A DNA stretch of 64,000 nt from Clostridium septicum (GTDB taxonomy: Bacteria; Bacillota; Clostridia; Clostridiales; Clostridiaceae): contig NZ_CP023671.1 of assembly GCF_003606265.1 (NCBI RefSeq), positions 186,001 through 250,000 on the forward strand. Reading direction: 5' to 3'. Of this stretch, positions 26,629 through 37,537 are shown piece after piece; within the stretch, counting starts at the first letter, position 1; each line of letters starts with the position of its first letter. The translations under genes and the position numbers were made by a program. Below the pieces are notes generated by a model that saw nothing but the letters and a program-made list of their open reading frames with translations, was not told the DNA's origin and made no database searches.

Positions 26629-28630
26629 AACGGCGATTATTAACTTGATTTTCTTGTGGTTTATCTTCTCCTCCAGTATTATTATCTGGAGGAATAGTTT
26701 GTTTCTTGTTAGTAGTTAATGTAACTGTTCCACCTTCTTTTATACTTTTTGTAAAGTCAGCTATTAAATCGCCTTCTCCTGAAATTACATATTTTATACC
26801 CTTATTTTCAAGAAGTGTTTTAGCTTCACTTATTGGCATATTTACATATATACCCAATTCAATAATATTAATTTCTTTTTCTTCATATTTTCCAACTACA
26901 ATAGTAACTGAAGTTCCTTCTTCTACCTTACTATTTACTATTGTTTGTGAAAGTACTTTTCCATGTTCTTCTTTTTTATTTGTAGTTTTATACTCTACTG
27001 ATACTTTTAATTTAAGATTTTCTAAAGATGATTTTGCTTCATCTTCAGCCTCTCCTAGAACATTTGGAACTTTAACAAGTTTTACTTCCTCACCTTTACT
27101 TATAACTATATCTATTTTAGTATCTTTTTTTATCTCTGTTTTAGCAGATGGATTTTGACTTATAAAATATCCTTTTTCTACATTATCGCTAAATTGTTCT
27201 GTTATAGTATAATTAGTAAAGCCTTGTAAATCTAAATATTGTTTTATATTTGTAACTTCATAATCTCTAAAATCAGGCATTTTAAATTTTTCTTCTCCAC
27301 CTGATACAATAACTTTAACCTTTGATTTCTTTTTAATGGAAGTTCCAACCTTTGGATCAACATTAATTATTGTTCCTTCAGGTTTGTCACTTTTTTCAAC
27401 TCCTACTTCTTCAATTTCTAATCCAATTTTCTCAAGTTCTTTTTTAGCATCTTCAACCTTCTTACCTTCTATATTAGGAATTGTTACATCTTGATTGGCA
27501 AAACCTTTAGATAACATAAATGCTCCCATTCCTATTCCAAGTAAAGCTACTATACTTAATAATATTAAAACTATCTTTTTTGAATTATTATTCTTTTTGA
27601 GTTTAGGTTCTTTTTTGTTCTTCTTCTTAAAAAATCCATCATCATCATCATCTTCTTCTTCATACTCTTCGTAGTCATCATCATAGTCATCATCATAATA
27701 TTCATCTTTTAAACTTGACATTTGTTTTGTTTTATCATCATTTGATATAATTGGTGTCATTACGATTGTATGTTGATTATCATTTAAAGCTTTTTCTCCA
27801 ATAATAACATCTGGATTTTGTTGTATTTTTTGAAGATCTTGTATAACTTCTTTTGCACTTTGATATCTTTTTATAGGAGTTTTTTCCATAGCCTTTAATA
27901 TAAGCTTATTTAAACTATCCGGAATAGCTGGATTTAAACTTTTAGGTGATACAGGTTCTTCTTGTAAGTGCTTAAGAGCTACTGTAACTGGGGATTCCCC
28001 CTCAAAAGGAAGTTTTCCTGTAACCATCTCATATAAAACTATTCCTAATGAATATAAATCCGTTCTAAAATCAATATAAGTACCTTTAGCTTGCTCTGGT
28101 GATAAATAATGAGCTGATCCTATTATGCTTGTTGTATTTGTTATTGTTGATGAATCAGTAGATTTGGCAATTCCAAAATCTGTAACCTTTATTTCTCCAC
28201 CTTCTGTTACTAATATATTTTGTGGTTTTATATCTCTATGAATAATATTATTTTTATGAGCACACTCTAACGCCTTAGCTATTTGAAGTCCTATTTTTAT
28301 AGCTGTACTATAACTAAGCTTTCCACTATACTGAATAACATCCTTTAATGTTTTACCATTTATATACTCCATAACAATATAATTAATATCATTTTGACTG
28401 CCAACATCTAAAACATTAACTATATTAGTGTCTGATAAATTGGCAATGGCAGTTGCCTCCCTTTTAAATTTTTCTGATATTTCTTCATTATTAGAAAACT
28501 CTTTTTTAAGTATTTTAACTGCAACAAATCTATTTAACTTATTGCATTTAGCCTTAAAAACCTCTGACATTCCACCTTCGCCAACTTTTTCAAGAAGTTC
28601 ATATCTATCTCCTAATATCATCCCTATCAT
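26627..28630 (-). CDS. prkC: PASTA-domain Ser/Thr protein kinase PrkC
   Basis: Membrane kinase that senses muropeptides and peptidoglycan. About 667 residues. Kinase domain residues 1-265: GEGGMSEV glycine loop, VAVKILK lysine, HRDIKPQNIL catalytic loop, DFGIAKS. Then an acidic linker rich in D/E (about residue 315), a basic stretch, one membrane helix (IVLILLSIVALLGIGM, about 355) and three PASTA repeats plus a divergent fourth. The start was set by GGAGAGGTGTAGA: the stp stop TAG is one base before this ATG. Confidence 0.96.
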   Translation of the reverse strand: MIGMILGDRYELLEKVGEGGMSEVFKAKCNKLNRFVAVKILKKEFSNNEEISEKFKREATAIANLSDTNIVNVLDVGSQNDINYIVMEYINGKTLKDVIQYSGKLSYSTAIKIGLQIAKALECAHKNNIIHRDIKPQNILVTEGGEIKVTDFGIAKSTDSSTITNTTSIIGSAHYLSPEQAKGTYIDFRTDLYSLGIVLYEMVTGKLPFEGESPVTVALKHLQEEPVSPKSLNPAIPDSLNKLILKAMEKTPIKRYQSAKEVIQDLQKIQQNPDVIIGEKALNDNQHTIVMTPIISNDDKTKQMSSLKDEYYDDDYDDDYEEYEEEDDDDDGFFKKKNKKEPKLKKNNNSKKIVLILLSIVALLGIGMGAFMLSKGFANQDVTIPNIEGKKVEDAKKELEKIGLEIEEVGVEKSDKPEGTIINVDPKVGTSIKKKSKVKVIVSGGEEKFKMPDFRDYEVTNIKQYLDLQGFTNYTITEQFSDNVEKGYFISQNPSAKTEIKKDTKIDIVISKGEEVKLVKVPNVLGEAEDEAKSSLENLKLKVSVEYKTTNKKEEHGKVLSQTIVNSKVEEGTSVTIVVGKYEEKEINIIELGIYVNMPISEAKTLLENKGIKYVISGEGDLIADFTKSIKEGGTVTLTTNKKQTIPPDNNTGGEDKPQENQVNNRR

Positions 28631-28631
28631 T

Positions 28632-29351
28632 CTACACCTCTCCTTCAAATAATAGTACTGTAATGTTATCTCTTCCGCCCCTTGATTTAGCCAAATCTAC
28701 TAAAATATCACAAATTTTATTTAAATCTGAGTATTCGCTTAAAATTGATAACACATCATTTCCTTTTACTTCATTACTTAAACCATCTGAACACAATAGA
28801 AATAGATCATACTCATCTGGGTTAATTTTAAATATATCTACTTCAACCCACTCTTTAGTACCTATGGCTCTTGTAATTATATTTCTTTGCGGGTGCTTTT
28901 CTGCTTCCTCTTCAGTAATACTTCCAAAATCCAACAGTTCTTGTACTAATGAGTGATCTCTAGTTATTTTTTTTAATTTCTCACCTTTTATTCCATAACA
29001 AGAACTATCTCCAACATTTGCAACTTGAATAAACTCCTTAGTTACCAAACATGCTGTTAAAGTTGTTCCCATGCCTCTGTATTCTGCTTCTCCATGTGAA
29101 AACTCGTAAACTTTAAGGTTTGCATACTCTACAGCATCTTTTAATATATTATATCTATTTTCATAGTTAAAATTACTTTCAATAAACTCTATAACTTTTC
29201 TTGATGCCATCTCACTTGCCACTTCACCGGCATTGTGACCGCCCATCCCGTCTGCTACCACGAAAATCTTATACTTATCCCCTTCTTTATATAGTGCGTA
29301 ATCCTCATTTAATTTTCTAACATTGCCAACATCACTTTTTATACCAACCAT
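28632..29351 (-). CDS. stp: PP2C-type Ser/Thr phosphatase Stp (PrpC)
   Basis: Removes phosphate from PrkC and its targets. 239 residues with the PP2C metal motifs: SDVGNVRKLNED, VADGMGGHNAGEVAS, NVGDSSCYG and SRGGRDNITVLL. It ends one base before prkC, so the antagonistic pair is translationally coupled. Confidence 0.97.
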   Translation of the reverse strand: MVGIKSDVGNVRKLNEDYALYKEGDKYKIFVVADGMGGHNAGEVASEMASRKVIEFIESNFNYENRYNILKDAVEYANLKVYEFSHGEAEYRGMGTTLTACLVTKEFIQVANVGDSSCYGIKGEKLKKITRDHSLVQELLDFGSITEEEAEKHPQRNIITRAIGTKEWVEVDIFKINPDEYDLFLLCSDGLSNEVKGNDVLSILSEYSDLNKICDILVDLAKSRGGRDNITVLLFEGEV

Positions 29352-29364
29352 TAATACCCACTCC

Positions 29365-30396
29365 TTATATTTGGGTTTCTAAAAACTTACGTCTTAATTG
29401 ACCACAAGCTGCATTAATATCGCTTCCCATTTCTCTTCTTACTGTAACTTCAATTCCATTATTTTTTAAGATTTCTTCAAAATTTATAATAGTCTTTTTA
29501 GAAGGTCTTTTTAAAGTATTTTCCTTTATTTCATTAACTGGAATAAGATTTACATGACATAATAATCCTTTTAAGAGTTTAGCTAAAGATTTCGCATCTT
29601 CTAACCCATCATTAACTCCTGAAACTAATGAGTATTCAAAAGTTATTCTCCTTCCAGTTTTGTCTATGTAATATTTGCAAGCTTCCAATATCTCTTTAAT
29701 GGAATATTTATTTGCTATTGGCATAATTTCTCTTCTTTTTTCATCACTAAATGCATGAAGAGAAATTGCTAAAGTTATGCTTGATTTTCTATCAGCAAGA
29801 TCATATATTTTCGGTACTAATCCACAAGTTGAAAGTGTAATATGTCTTTGTCCAATATTTAATCCATACTCAGCATTCACTAACTCTAAGAATTTAAGTA
29901 CATTTTCATAATTATCTAATGGTTCACCACTTCCCATTAATACTACATTTGAAATTCTTTCTCCTATAATCTTTTGTGCAACCATTATCTGAGATAATAT
30001 TTCTCCTGCAGTTAAATCCCTTACTCTTCCATCAAGGGTTGAAGCGCAGAATTTACAACCCATCCTGCACCCAACTTGTGTTGAAATACATATAGAATAA
30101 CCATGTTTATATTTCATAATTACACTTTCAATAATATTTCCATCTTTAAAGACAAGTAAGAGCTTTTTAGTATCATCTATTTTAGATTCAAACATATCTA
30201 CTATCTTAGGAATTCCAATATAAAAATTACTAGTTAACTTATCTTGAAGAGTTTTGGAAATATTTCTCATATCCGAAAAGTCCCAAACTTCTTTATACAA
30301 CCAAGAAATAACTTGCTTTGCTCTAAAAGCATTTTCATTATTTTCTTTCATCCAAATACTAAGCTCTTCTAAAGTATAATCTAATATATTTTTCAT
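29365..30396 (-). CDS. rlmN: 23S rRNA/tRNA adenine-C2 methyltransferase RlmN
   Basis: Radical SAM enzyme that methylates A2503 of 23S rRNA and A37 of some tRNAs. 343 residues. [15 protein letters not shown] holds the CX3CX2C cluster motif, [13 protein letters not shown] the SAM-binding stretch, and [14 protein letters not shown] the catalytic cysteine near the end. It follows rsmB by 8 bases. Confidence 0.97.
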   Translation of the reverse strand: MKNILDYTLEELSIWMKENNENAFRAKQVISWLYKEVWDFSDMRNISKTLQDKLTSNFYIGIPKIVDMFESKIDDTKKLLLVFKDGNIIESVIMKYKHGYSICISTQVGCRMGCKFCASTLDGRVRDLTAGEILSQIMVAQKIIGERISNVVLMGSGEPLDNYENVLKFLELVNAEYGLNIGQRHITLSTCGLVPKIYDLADRKSSITLAISLHAFSDEKRREIMPIANKYSIKEILEACKYYIDKTGRRITFEYSLVSGVNDGLEDAKSLAKLLKGLLCHVNLIPVNEIKENTLKRPSKKTIINFEEILKNNGIEVTVRREMGSDINAACGQLRRKFLETQI

Positions 30397-30404
30397 TTTT
30401 TCAC

Positions 30405-31724
30405 CTACATTGTTTTTTGTATTTTAGCAATATAGAATCCATCCATATGTTCATTTGGTAATATTGTTAATGTTCCATCTTGATTATATATAAAATTACT
30501 ATTGTTACCTATAAATATTTTTTCTACCTTTGCATCTTTATGCTTTGATAAAAACCATTGTATATTTTCTTCATTTTCTTCTTTATTTAATGTACATGTT
30601 GAATATACTAAAGTTCCATTAGGCTTTAAATATTGCCATGCATTTTCCATTATTTCTCTTTGAATTGGTACTAGATCCTTTAATTGTTGTCTAGTTTTAT
30701 TCCATTTTATTTCTGGCTTCTTTCTTATAATTCCAAGTCCTGAGCATGGAACATCAATAAGAACCTTATCTGATGATGATACATATTTAACATCTAATTT
30801 AGATGCATCCATGCTTTTACATTTTATATTTGTTAATCCTAATCTTTTTGCATTTTCCTCTATTAAAGATAATTTATTTTCATGTAAATCAAAAGCTAAA
30901 ACTTCTCCTGTATTATTTAAAAGTTCTGCAATATGTGTAGTTTTTCCACCTGGTGCTGCACAAAGGTCTAAAACTAAATCTCCTTCTTTAATATCTAAAA
31001 TAGGAGCTACAAGCATAGCGCTTTCATCTTGAACAGTTATTAAACCATCTCTAAATAATTCATTACTTTCTAAACCTTTTCCACCTATTATTTCAATAGC
31101 TTCTGGACAAGCATATCCTTCTTCTATATTATATTCCATTGCTTCTAATTTCTCATAAACTTCATCATAATCAGCTTTAACACTATTAACTCTTACTGTT
31201 ACTTTAGGAGTTTCATTTAATCCTGCCATAAGCTTTAATGTTCTTTCTTCTCCATATTGTTTAATAAATAGTCTTATCATCCATGGTTGAAGAGAAAATT
31301 TATATGCTAATTCATCTATTCTATTTCCAGGTACAACTAAATCTTTTTCATCCTTTATATAATTTCTTAAAATTCCATTTACAAGCTTTGAAGCTTCTAA
31401 AGAAACCTCTTTAGCTTCTTCTACTGCTTCATTACAAGCTGCATATTCTGGTATCTTATCTAGAAAATGTATTTGGTAAATTGCAACCCTTAATATATTT
31501 AATACAGTTTCATCCATAAGTTTAATATCTTTTACGAAGTTTCCAATTATAACATCTAAAGTTTTCTTTCTTCTTAAAGTTCCATATACTATTTCTGTTA
31601 TTAATCCTTTATCTAAATCTGATATTTCATTATTATTAAGTTCTTTTGAAAGGACTATATTTGAATATGCTCCTTCTTCTAAAACTCTTTGAACTATTTG
31701 TCTTGCTAGTTTTCTAATATTCAT
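30405..31724 (-). CDS. rsmB: 16S rRNA (cytosine967-C5)-methyltransferase
   Basis: Methylates C967 of 16S rRNA. 439 residues: an N-terminal NusB-like RNA-binding domain (about 1-140), then the methyltransferase with [36 protein letters not shown] (catalytic Cys) and [12 protein letters not shown] (second Cys). Cotranscribed with rlmN and fmt. Confidence 0.97.
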   Translation of the reverse strand: MNIRKLARQIVQRVLEEGAYSNIVLSKELNNNEISDLDKGLITEIVYGTLRRKKTLDVIIGNFVKDIKLMDETVLNILRVAIYQIHFLDKIPEYAACNEAVEEAKEVSLEASKLVNGILRNYIKDEKDLVVPGNRIDELAYKFSLQPWMIRLFIKQYGEERTLKLMAGLNETPKVTVRVNSVKADYDEVYEKLEAMEYNIEEGYACPEAIEIIGGKGLESNELFRDGLITVQDESAMLVAPILDIKEGDLVLDLCAAPGGKTTHIAELLNNTGEVLAFDLHENKLSLIEENAKRLGLTNIKCKSMDASKLDVKYVSSSDKVLIDVPCSGLGIIRKKPEIKWNKTRQQLKDLVPIQREIMENAWQYLKPNGTLVYSTCTLNKEENEENIQWFLSKHKDAKVEKIFIGNNSNFIYNQDGTLTILPNEHMDGFYIAKIQKTM

Positions 31725-31736
31725 CTTTATACCTCT

Positions 31737-32435
31737 TTAATTATCATTATATCTATTGTTTAAAGCTATTAACCTAATTAATTGAGAAATAGCCATTAAT
31801 GTAGCTGCAACATAAGTCATAGCTGCTGCATCTAATACTTTTTGAGCTCCTTTTACCTCATCGGCATATAAAAATCCTCGACTTTTTAAAATAGAAAGGG
31901 CTCTAGTTGAAGCATTAAATTCTACTGGAAGTGTTACTATTTGATATATAACAGCTGCACCAAAGAATATAATACCTATTTTAGCTAACATAGGTGAACT
32001 AAAAAATATTCCAATCATAAATAAGATTATTGAAAGTTGACTGCCTATATTAACTACAGGTGCTATCTTAGTTCTTAAAACTAATGGTTTATAACTAGTT
32101 TGATGTTGAATTGCATGCCCACATTCATGTGCTGCTATACCTGCTGCTGCAATAGTAGCTCCATCATATACTTCTGGAGAAAGTCTAACTACTCTTGCCG
32201 TTGGATCATAATGATCCCCTAAATTTGTATTTACTCTTTCTAACCTTACATCAAAAAGTCCAGCAGAATCTAATATATTTCTTGCAATTTCACTACCAGT
32301 ATTTCCATTTACAGTTCTAACATCTTTATACTTTTTATAAGTACTATCTATTTTCATTTGAGCCCAAAATGCTATTATAACTGCTGGAATTAAAATTAGA
32401 TATGTTGTATCAAAATAAAAACCTGGATAAAACAT
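31737..32435 (-). CDS. Membrane zinc metallopeptidase (YugP-like)
   Basis: Neutral zinc metallopeptidase family 2 (PF04298 type), 232 residues. AAHECGHAIQH holds the HExxH-like zinc site (HECGH). Membrane helices flank it: N-terminal YLILIPAVIIAFWA, then SQLSIILFMIGIFF and a C-terminal hydrophobic stretch. The start MFYPGFYFDTTYL has AAGGAGTGGATGTT before it; the GTG three codons upstream touches that site. It sits in the rsmB-fmt block in clostridia; the substrate is unknown. Confidence 0.9.
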   Translation of the reverse strand: MFYPGFYFDTTYLILIPAVIIAFWAQMKIDSTYKKYKDVRTVNGNTGSEIARNILDSAGLFDVRLERVNTNLGDHYDPTARVVRLSPEVYDGATIAAAGIAAHECGHAIQHQTSYKPLVLRTKIAPVVNIGSQLSIILFMIGIFFSSPMLAKIGIIFFGAAVIYQIVTLPVEFNASTRALSILKSRGFLYADEVKGAQKVLDAAAMTYVAATLMAISQLIRLIALNNRYNDN

Positions 32436-32456
32436 AACATCCACTCCTTAAAATTA

Positions 32457-33383
32457 TTATCCTAAAATAATATTTTCTTTAATTTCATTTCCATTTATAT
32501 ATTGTTCTATAGTTAAAGGCTTTCCATTTGGAAACTGTACTTTTCTTATTAATAATACCCCATCACTAGTAGCAACTTTAATTCCCTGTTTTGTAACATT
32601 TAATATAGTTCCTGGAGTTTTGCTGCTATTTTCATTTAAAACACTACTACTATAAATCTTCATAGGCTGGCTTTCATATTTAGTATGCGCAATTGGCCAT
32701 GGATTCAATCCTCTAATTAAATTATTGATATTTTTAGCTGAATTATTCCAGTTTATTTGTCCAAGCTCCTTATTTAACATCTTAGCATAGAAAGTTTCTC
32801 CTTCCTGCTTTTTAGGAACTATAGATCCATCTACTAAGCCTTCAATAGTATCTATTAGAAGATCTGCACCTGTACTCATTAATATATCATGAAGTTCTCC
32901 AGCTGTCATATCTTCCGTAATATCTACTTCATTTTTTAAAAGCATATCTCCTGTATCAAGACCTACATCCATTAACATAGTTGTATTCCCTGACTTATTT
33001 TCTCCATTTATTATTACCCAATTTAAAGGTGCTGCACCTCTATACATAGGTAATAATGATGCATGAAGATTTATACATCCATATCTAGGTATATCTAAAA
33101 CCTCTTTAGTTAGTATTTGACCAAAAGCTACAACTATTATAAAATCTGGTTTTAATTCTTTTAAATATTCTATACACTCTCTATCATCTTTAAGCTTTAT
33201 AGGCTGATATACTGGTATATTATTTTCTAGTGCAACTTCCTTTACTGGTGAAAAGGTCATTTTCTTTCCTCTACCCTTTGGTTTATCTGGTTGAGTAAAA
33301 ACACTTTGCACTCCATAAGTCTCTATAAGTTTTTTTAAAGAAGGAACTGAAAAATCTGGTGTTCCCATAAATACTATCTTCAT
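32457..33383 (-). CDS. fmt: Methionyl-tRNA formyltransferase
   Basis: Formylates initiator Met-tRNA using 10-formyl-THF. 308 residues. [16 protein letters not shown] start, [24 protein letters not shown] catalytic and substrate motif, and C-terminal tRNA-binding domain from about residue 205. It lies 17 bases after def, the usual def-fmt pair. Confidence 0.98.
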   Translation of the reverse strand: MKIVFMGTPDFSVPSLKKLIETYGVQSVFTQPDKPKGRGKKMTFSPVKEVALENNIPVYQPIKLKDDRECIEYLKELKPDFIIVVAFGQILTKEVLDIPRYGCINLHASLLPMYRGAAPLNWVIINGENKSGNTTMLMDVGLDTGDMLLKNEVDITEDMTAGELHDILMSTGADLLIDTIEGLVDGSIVPKKQEGETFYAKMLNKELGQINWNNSAKNINNLIRGLNPWPIAHTKYESQPMKIYSSSVLNENSSKTPGTILNVTKQGIKVATSDGVLLIRKVQFPNGKPLTIEQYINGNEIKENIILG

Positions 33384-33400
33384 AAGATGTCCTCCAAAAA

Positions 33401-33844
33401 TTATTTAATATTATCTATAAACAATTTTCCATATAAATGATCATTTTCATGTTGAATAGCTCTTGCTAAAAGTTCTGTAGCTTCTAAAGTAAATTCTTCT
33501 CCTTTTTCATTTAAAGCCTTTACCTTAACGTAATTTGCTCTTTCTACTTCTCCTAATTCACCCGGAATACTAAGACACCCTTCTTCTCCTGTTTGAGAAC
33601 CACTCATTTCTAATATTTCTGGATTTATAAAAACTCTAACGCCTTCTCCATCATAAACATCAATTACAAACATCTTTTGAAGTATTCCTATTTGAGGTGC
33701 AGCAAGGCCAACGCCATCTGCTTCATACATTGTATCTACCATGTCATCTAATATTTGTAGTGTTCTATTTGTTATTTTTTCAACTGGTTTACATTTCTTT
33801 CTTAAAACTTCGTCTCCATTTTTTCTTATATTTCTAATTCCCAT
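33401..33844 (-). CDS. def: Peptide deformylase
   Basis: Removes the formyl group from new proteins. 147 residues. The three motifs are [18 protein letters not shown] and QHENDHLYG (HExxH-type ferrous iron site: ENDH). A short type II form. Operon with priA and fmt. Confidence 0.98.
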   Translation of the reverse strand: MGIRNIRKNGDEVLRKKCKPVEKITNRTLQILDDMVDTMYEADGVGLAAPQIGILQKMFVIDVYDGEGVRVFINPEILEMSGSQTGEEGCLSIPGELGEVERANYVKVKALNEKGEEFTLEATELLARAIQHENDHLYGKLFIDNIK

Positions 33845-33855
33845 TTCATTTCCTC

Positions 33856-36057
33856 CTATGCTAAATTATTTGGGTTGATATCAATAGTTACTCTAATTTC
33901 ATTATATACATTCTTATTTAAGTCATAAAGTCTATCCTTAATTTTTTTACAAAATTCTATAGAAATATCTCCTTTAAATAAAATTTGCCATCTATAATTT
34001 TCTTTTATTTTAGTTATTATACATGGTACAGGCCCTAACATTTCTATATTTTCATATTCTTTTTTTATATTTCTAAACTCCATACTTATGCTATTCATAA
34101 AAGCTTTAAGCTTACCCTCATCTTTCGATATACCATTGACTAATAGTATTTTACCAAAAGGCGGATAAGACATCAAACCTCTTATTGCAAACTCTTCATT
34201 ATAAAATCCTTCATAATCATAATTCCTTGCATACAATAAACTATAATGTTCTGGTGTATATGTTTGTATTATTACTTTTCCTTCTTTATTTCCTCTTCCA
34301 GCTCTTCCTGAAACTTGAGTTATTATTTGAAAAGTTCGTTCAGCTGCTCTAAAATCAGGTACATTTATTGAAATATCAGCGGCTAAAACTCCTACAAGTG
34401 TAACATTTTCAAAATCTAAACCTTTCGATATCATTTGTGTACCAATTAAAATATCAGCTTCTCCATTTTTAAAAGAATTGTATATTAATTCGTGAGAGTT
34501 CTTGTTTTTTGTGGTTTCTGCATCCATTCTTAAAACTTTGACATTTTTAAAATATTTTAAAACCTCTTCTTCTACCCTCTGTGTTCCTGCTCCAAAAAAT
34601 TTCACATATTTACTTTGACATTTTGGACAAAGTTTAGGCTGCTTTTCTACTTTACCACAATAATGACAAACTAAAAATCCATTTTTATGATAAGTCATAG
34701 AAATATCACAATTTGGACATTTAAATACATATCCGCAGCTTCTACATGAAACAAAAGTAGAAAATCCTCTTCTATTTAAAAATAATATTATTTGCTCTTT
34801 TCTATCTAATGCCTCTTTTATCTCATTATATAATTTACTACTAAATAATGATATATTACCAGACTTTAATTCTCTCCTCATATCAACAATTTCCATTTTG
34901 GGCATATCTTTTGAATCTACTCTATTCTTTAATTCAACAAGTTCTATTTCCCCTGAAATTGCTCTATAGTAATTTTCAATACTTGGAGTTGCTGAACCTA
35001 ATATAACTTTACATCCTTTTAACTTACTTATAAACTCTGCAACTTCCTTTGTTTGATATTTAGGATTTTGTTCTGATTTATAAGTATTTTCATGCTCTTC
35101 ATCTACAATTATAAAACCAATATTATTGGCTGGTAAAAATACTGCACTTCTTGCTCCTATAATTACTTTAGCTTTACCTTCTTTTACTCTATACCATTCA
35201 TCAAAGCGTTCTCCGTCTGAAAGCTTACTATGGAATAAAGCTACTTCATTTCCAAACCTACCTTTAAACCTTTCTATCATTTGTGGAGTTAATGATATTT
35301 CTGGCACTAATATTATAGAAGATTTTCCAGCCTTTAATCCTTCATCAACAAGTCTCATATAAATTTCTGTTTTTCCTGAACCTGTAACACCTTTTAGAAG
35401 AATAATATTTTTATCCGTAGATTTTATTTTTTTTAGAGCCAAAAATTGTTCTTCTGTTAATGGTTTTTCATCAAAATTATCATATGCTTTACTATTATAT
35501 CTATTTACTTTTTCTTCTTCTACTTCTATATATCCTTCTTCAATAAGTTTATTTATTTTATACAAAGATAATGAATATTCTTTTGTTAATTCAGCTTTAG
35601 TAAACTTTCTGCTATTAGACTTTACGAATTCTAATACATCTTTATATCTTTGATTTTTTTTATAATCAAGTATATCTTTTACAAAAACTATAACTTTTTT
35701 ATTTTTAGGTTTAACTCCTCGTAAAACTCCGTGAGGAATCATAATCCTTATAGCATCAATGTACTTGCATAAATAGTTTTCCCGTAAAAATTTAATTAAT
35801 TTAAAATCATCAGCTGTTAATATAGGATCTTGTAAGAAAATTGATTTTATCTTTTTTATTCTAATTCCTGCAATTTGTTCTTTCTCTATAATATTTATAA
35901 TAAAACCATAAGTAATATTATTTTTAATACCAAATGGAACTTTAACTAACTGACCAATTTCTACTAACTTTTTTAAATTTTCAGGTACCTCATAAGTAAA
36001 TGTTCTATCTATATCTAATGCATCGCTATTTACTATTATATCTGCATATATTTTCAA
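33856..36057 (-). CDS. priA: Primosomal helicase PriA
   Basis: Restarts collapsed replication forks. About 733 residues: N-terminal DNA-binding domain (about 1-100), winged helix, helicase motifs GVTGSGKTEIY near residue 220, DEEHENTYK, GSATPS. Zinc fingers with paired cysteines CRSCGYVFKCPNC and CHYCGKVEKQPKLCPKC follow, then QVSGRAGRG. The start is a TTG with AAGGTGA five bases before it; the GTG three codons upstream lies inside that site. Confidence 0.95.
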   Translation of the reverse strand: MKIYADIIVNSDALDIDRTFTYEVPENLKKLVEIGQLVKVPFGIKNNITYGFIINIIEKEQIAGIRIKKIKSIFLQDPILTADDFKLIKFLRENYLCKYIDAIRIMIPHGVLRGVKPKNKKVIVFVKDILDYKKNQRYKDVLEFVKSNSRKFTKAELTKEYSLSLYKINKLIEEGYIEVEEEKVNRYNSKAYDNFDEKPLTEEQFLALKKIKSTDKNIILLKGVTGSGKTEIYMRLVDEGLKAGKSSIILVPEISLTPQMIERFKGRFGNEVALFHSKLSDGERFDEWYRVKEGKAKVIIGARSAVFLPANNIGFIIVDEEHENTYKSEQNPKYQTKEVAEFISKLKGCKVILGSATPSIENYYRAISGEIELVELKNRVDSKDMPKMEIVDMRRELKSGNISLFSSKLYNEIKEALDRKEQIILFLNRRGFSTFVSCRSCGYVFKCPNCDISMTYHKNGFLVCHYCGKVEKQPKLCPKCQSKYVKFFGAGTQRVEEEVLKYFKNVKVLRMDAETTKNKNSHELIYNSFKNGEADILIGTQMISKGLDFENVTLVGVLAADISINVPDFRAAERTFQIITQVSGRAGRGNKEGKVIIQTYTPEHYSLLYARNYDYEGFYNEEFAIRGLMSYPPFGKILLVNGISKDEGKLKAFMNSISMEFRNIKKEYENIEMLGPVPCIITKIKENYRWQILFKGDISIEFCKKIKDRLYDLNKNVYNEIRVTIDINPNNLA

Positions 36058-36097
36058 TTTTATCACCTTTTTATTTAGGTTTATTTCAAACTTTCCA

Positions 36098-36130
36098 TTA
36101 TAAGAAGAAGAAAGCGCAATTAGCGCTTTC
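36098..36130 (-). terminator. Intrinsic terminator after coaBC
   Basis: GAAAGCGC/GCGCTTTC stem of 8 bp whose loop contains the coaBC stop codon; the tail TTCTTCTTCTTA is pyrimidine-rich. It separates coaBC from priA. Confidence 0.65.
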
Positions 36131-37316
36131 CCAAAATAGTTTCAAAAATATTTGATGCCACTTCTCTTTTACTCATTTTATCTAAATGCACTTCTTTTCC
36201 TGTTTTAGATATGATAATAACTTTATTGTCTTCACTTCCAAAGCCTGTTTCATTACTTGTAATATCATTTGCTACTATAAAATCTAGATTTTTCTTAAAT
36301 AGTTTTCTTTTAGCATTTTCTAAAACATCATTACTTTCAGCTGCAAAACCTACTAGTATCTGATTTGTTTTTTCATTTCCAAGTAACTGAAGAATGTCAT
36401 TATCCCTAGTAAAAGCTAAATTTAAATCCCCATCACCTTTTTTAATCTTTTTATTGCTATACTCTTTTATCTTATAATCTGCAACAGCTGCAGATTTTAT
36501 AACAATATCACTATTATGGAAATATTGTAACACAATATCTTTCATTTCCTCATTTGTATCAATTTTTATAAAATTAATACCTTTTGGATTTTCTAAAGAA
36601 GTTGGTCCTGAAATTAAAGTAACTTCTGCCCCTCTATCTCTTGCTTCTTTAGCGATTTCATAACCCATTTTACCAGTTGATCTATTAGTTATATATCTTA
36701 CTGGATCTATATGAGATCTAGTTGGCCCTGCTGTAATTAATACTTTTTTTCCTAGAAGATCTTTTTCTTTATTACTACCTTCAAGCTCTTCTAAAACTTT
36801 CTCTACAATTGTATTAACATCTGCAAGCTTACCCTTTCCTGTATCTCCACAGGCTAACCTTCCTGCTTCTGGTTCAATAAACTCATATCCATAATCCTTA
36901 AGTTTCTTTATATTTCCTTTAACTATAGGATTTTCATACATATTTGTATTCATTGCTGGGGCAAATATTACTTTAGCCTTAGTTGCCATAACAGTAGTTG
37001 ATAGCATATCATCTGCTATACCATTTGCAACTTTACCTATTATATTAGCTGTAGCTGGCACAATTAAAAACAAATCTGCTTTTTTAGCTAGTGATATATG
37101 CTGAATTTCCCAAGCCTTTGGCTCTGCAAACATATCTGTAATTACCATATTTTGACTAAGAGATTGGAAAGATAATGGAGTTACAAACTCTTTTGCAGAA
37201 GATGTCATAATAACTCTTACTTCTACATCTTTTTTTCTAAGTGCACTTATAATATCAAGAGCCTTATAAACAGCTATTCCTCCACTTACTCCTATGCATA
37301 CACACTTTTTTTTCAT
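36120..37316 (-). CDS. coaBC: Bifunctional phosphopantothenoylcysteine decarboxylase/synthase
   Basis: Second and third steps of coenzyme A synthesis. 398 residues. The N-terminal CoaC flavoprotein has GVSGGIAVYKALDIISAL, APAMNTNMYENP and a Cys in RLACGDTGKG. The C-terminal CoaB starts about residue 190 with VLITAGPTRSHIDPVRYITNRSTGKMG. Two bases downstream of rpoZ. Confidence 0.97.
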   Translation of the reverse strand: MKKKCVCIGVSGGIAVYKALDIISALRKKDVEVRVIMTSSAKEFVTPLSFQSLSQNMVITDMFAEPKAWEIQHISLAKKADLFLIVPATANIIGKVANGIADDMLSTTVMATKAKVIFAPAMNTNMYENPIVKGNIKKLKDYGYEFIEPEAGRLACGDTGKGKLADVNTIVEKVLEELEGSNKEKDLLGKKVLITAGPTRSHIDPVRYITNRSTGKMGYEIAKEARDRGAEVTLISGPTSLENPKGINFIKIDTNEEMKDIVLQYFHNSDIVIKSAAVADYKIKEYSNKKIKKGDGDLNLAFTRDNDILQLLGNEKTNQILVGFAAESNDVLENAKRKLFKKNLDFIVANDITSNETGFGSEDNKVIIISKTGKEVHLDKMSKREVASNIFETILGKR

Positions 37317-37318
37317 AA

Positions 37319-37537
37319 TTATTTATTGCCTTCCTTTGGTCTTTCGTATCCAACTGCACCTTCATTAACTTCATTTATTGCTATAGTTAATGGTTTATGT
37401 GATTTTGTTTTTATAAGTGCTTCTTTACCATCTATTAATTGTCTTGCTCTTTTTGAAGTCACTATTACTAGTGAATATCTATCATCTACCTTTTCTAATA
37501 AGTCCATTATTGATGGATTAATCATAGAGTTGTTCAT
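37319..37537 (-). CDS. rpoZ: RNA polymerase omega subunit
   Basis: Omega subunit, 72 residues, aids RNA polymerase assembly. MINPSIMDLLEKVDDRYSLVIVTSKRARQL is the family signature. The start is four codons upstream of this because AAGGAGGGTTTAATTC is then well spaced. It overlaps gmk by 20 bases. Confidence 0.96.
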   Translation of the reverse strand: MNNSMINPSIMDLLEKVDDRYSLVIVTSKRARQLIDGKEALIKTKSHKPLTIAINEVNEGAVGYERPKEGNK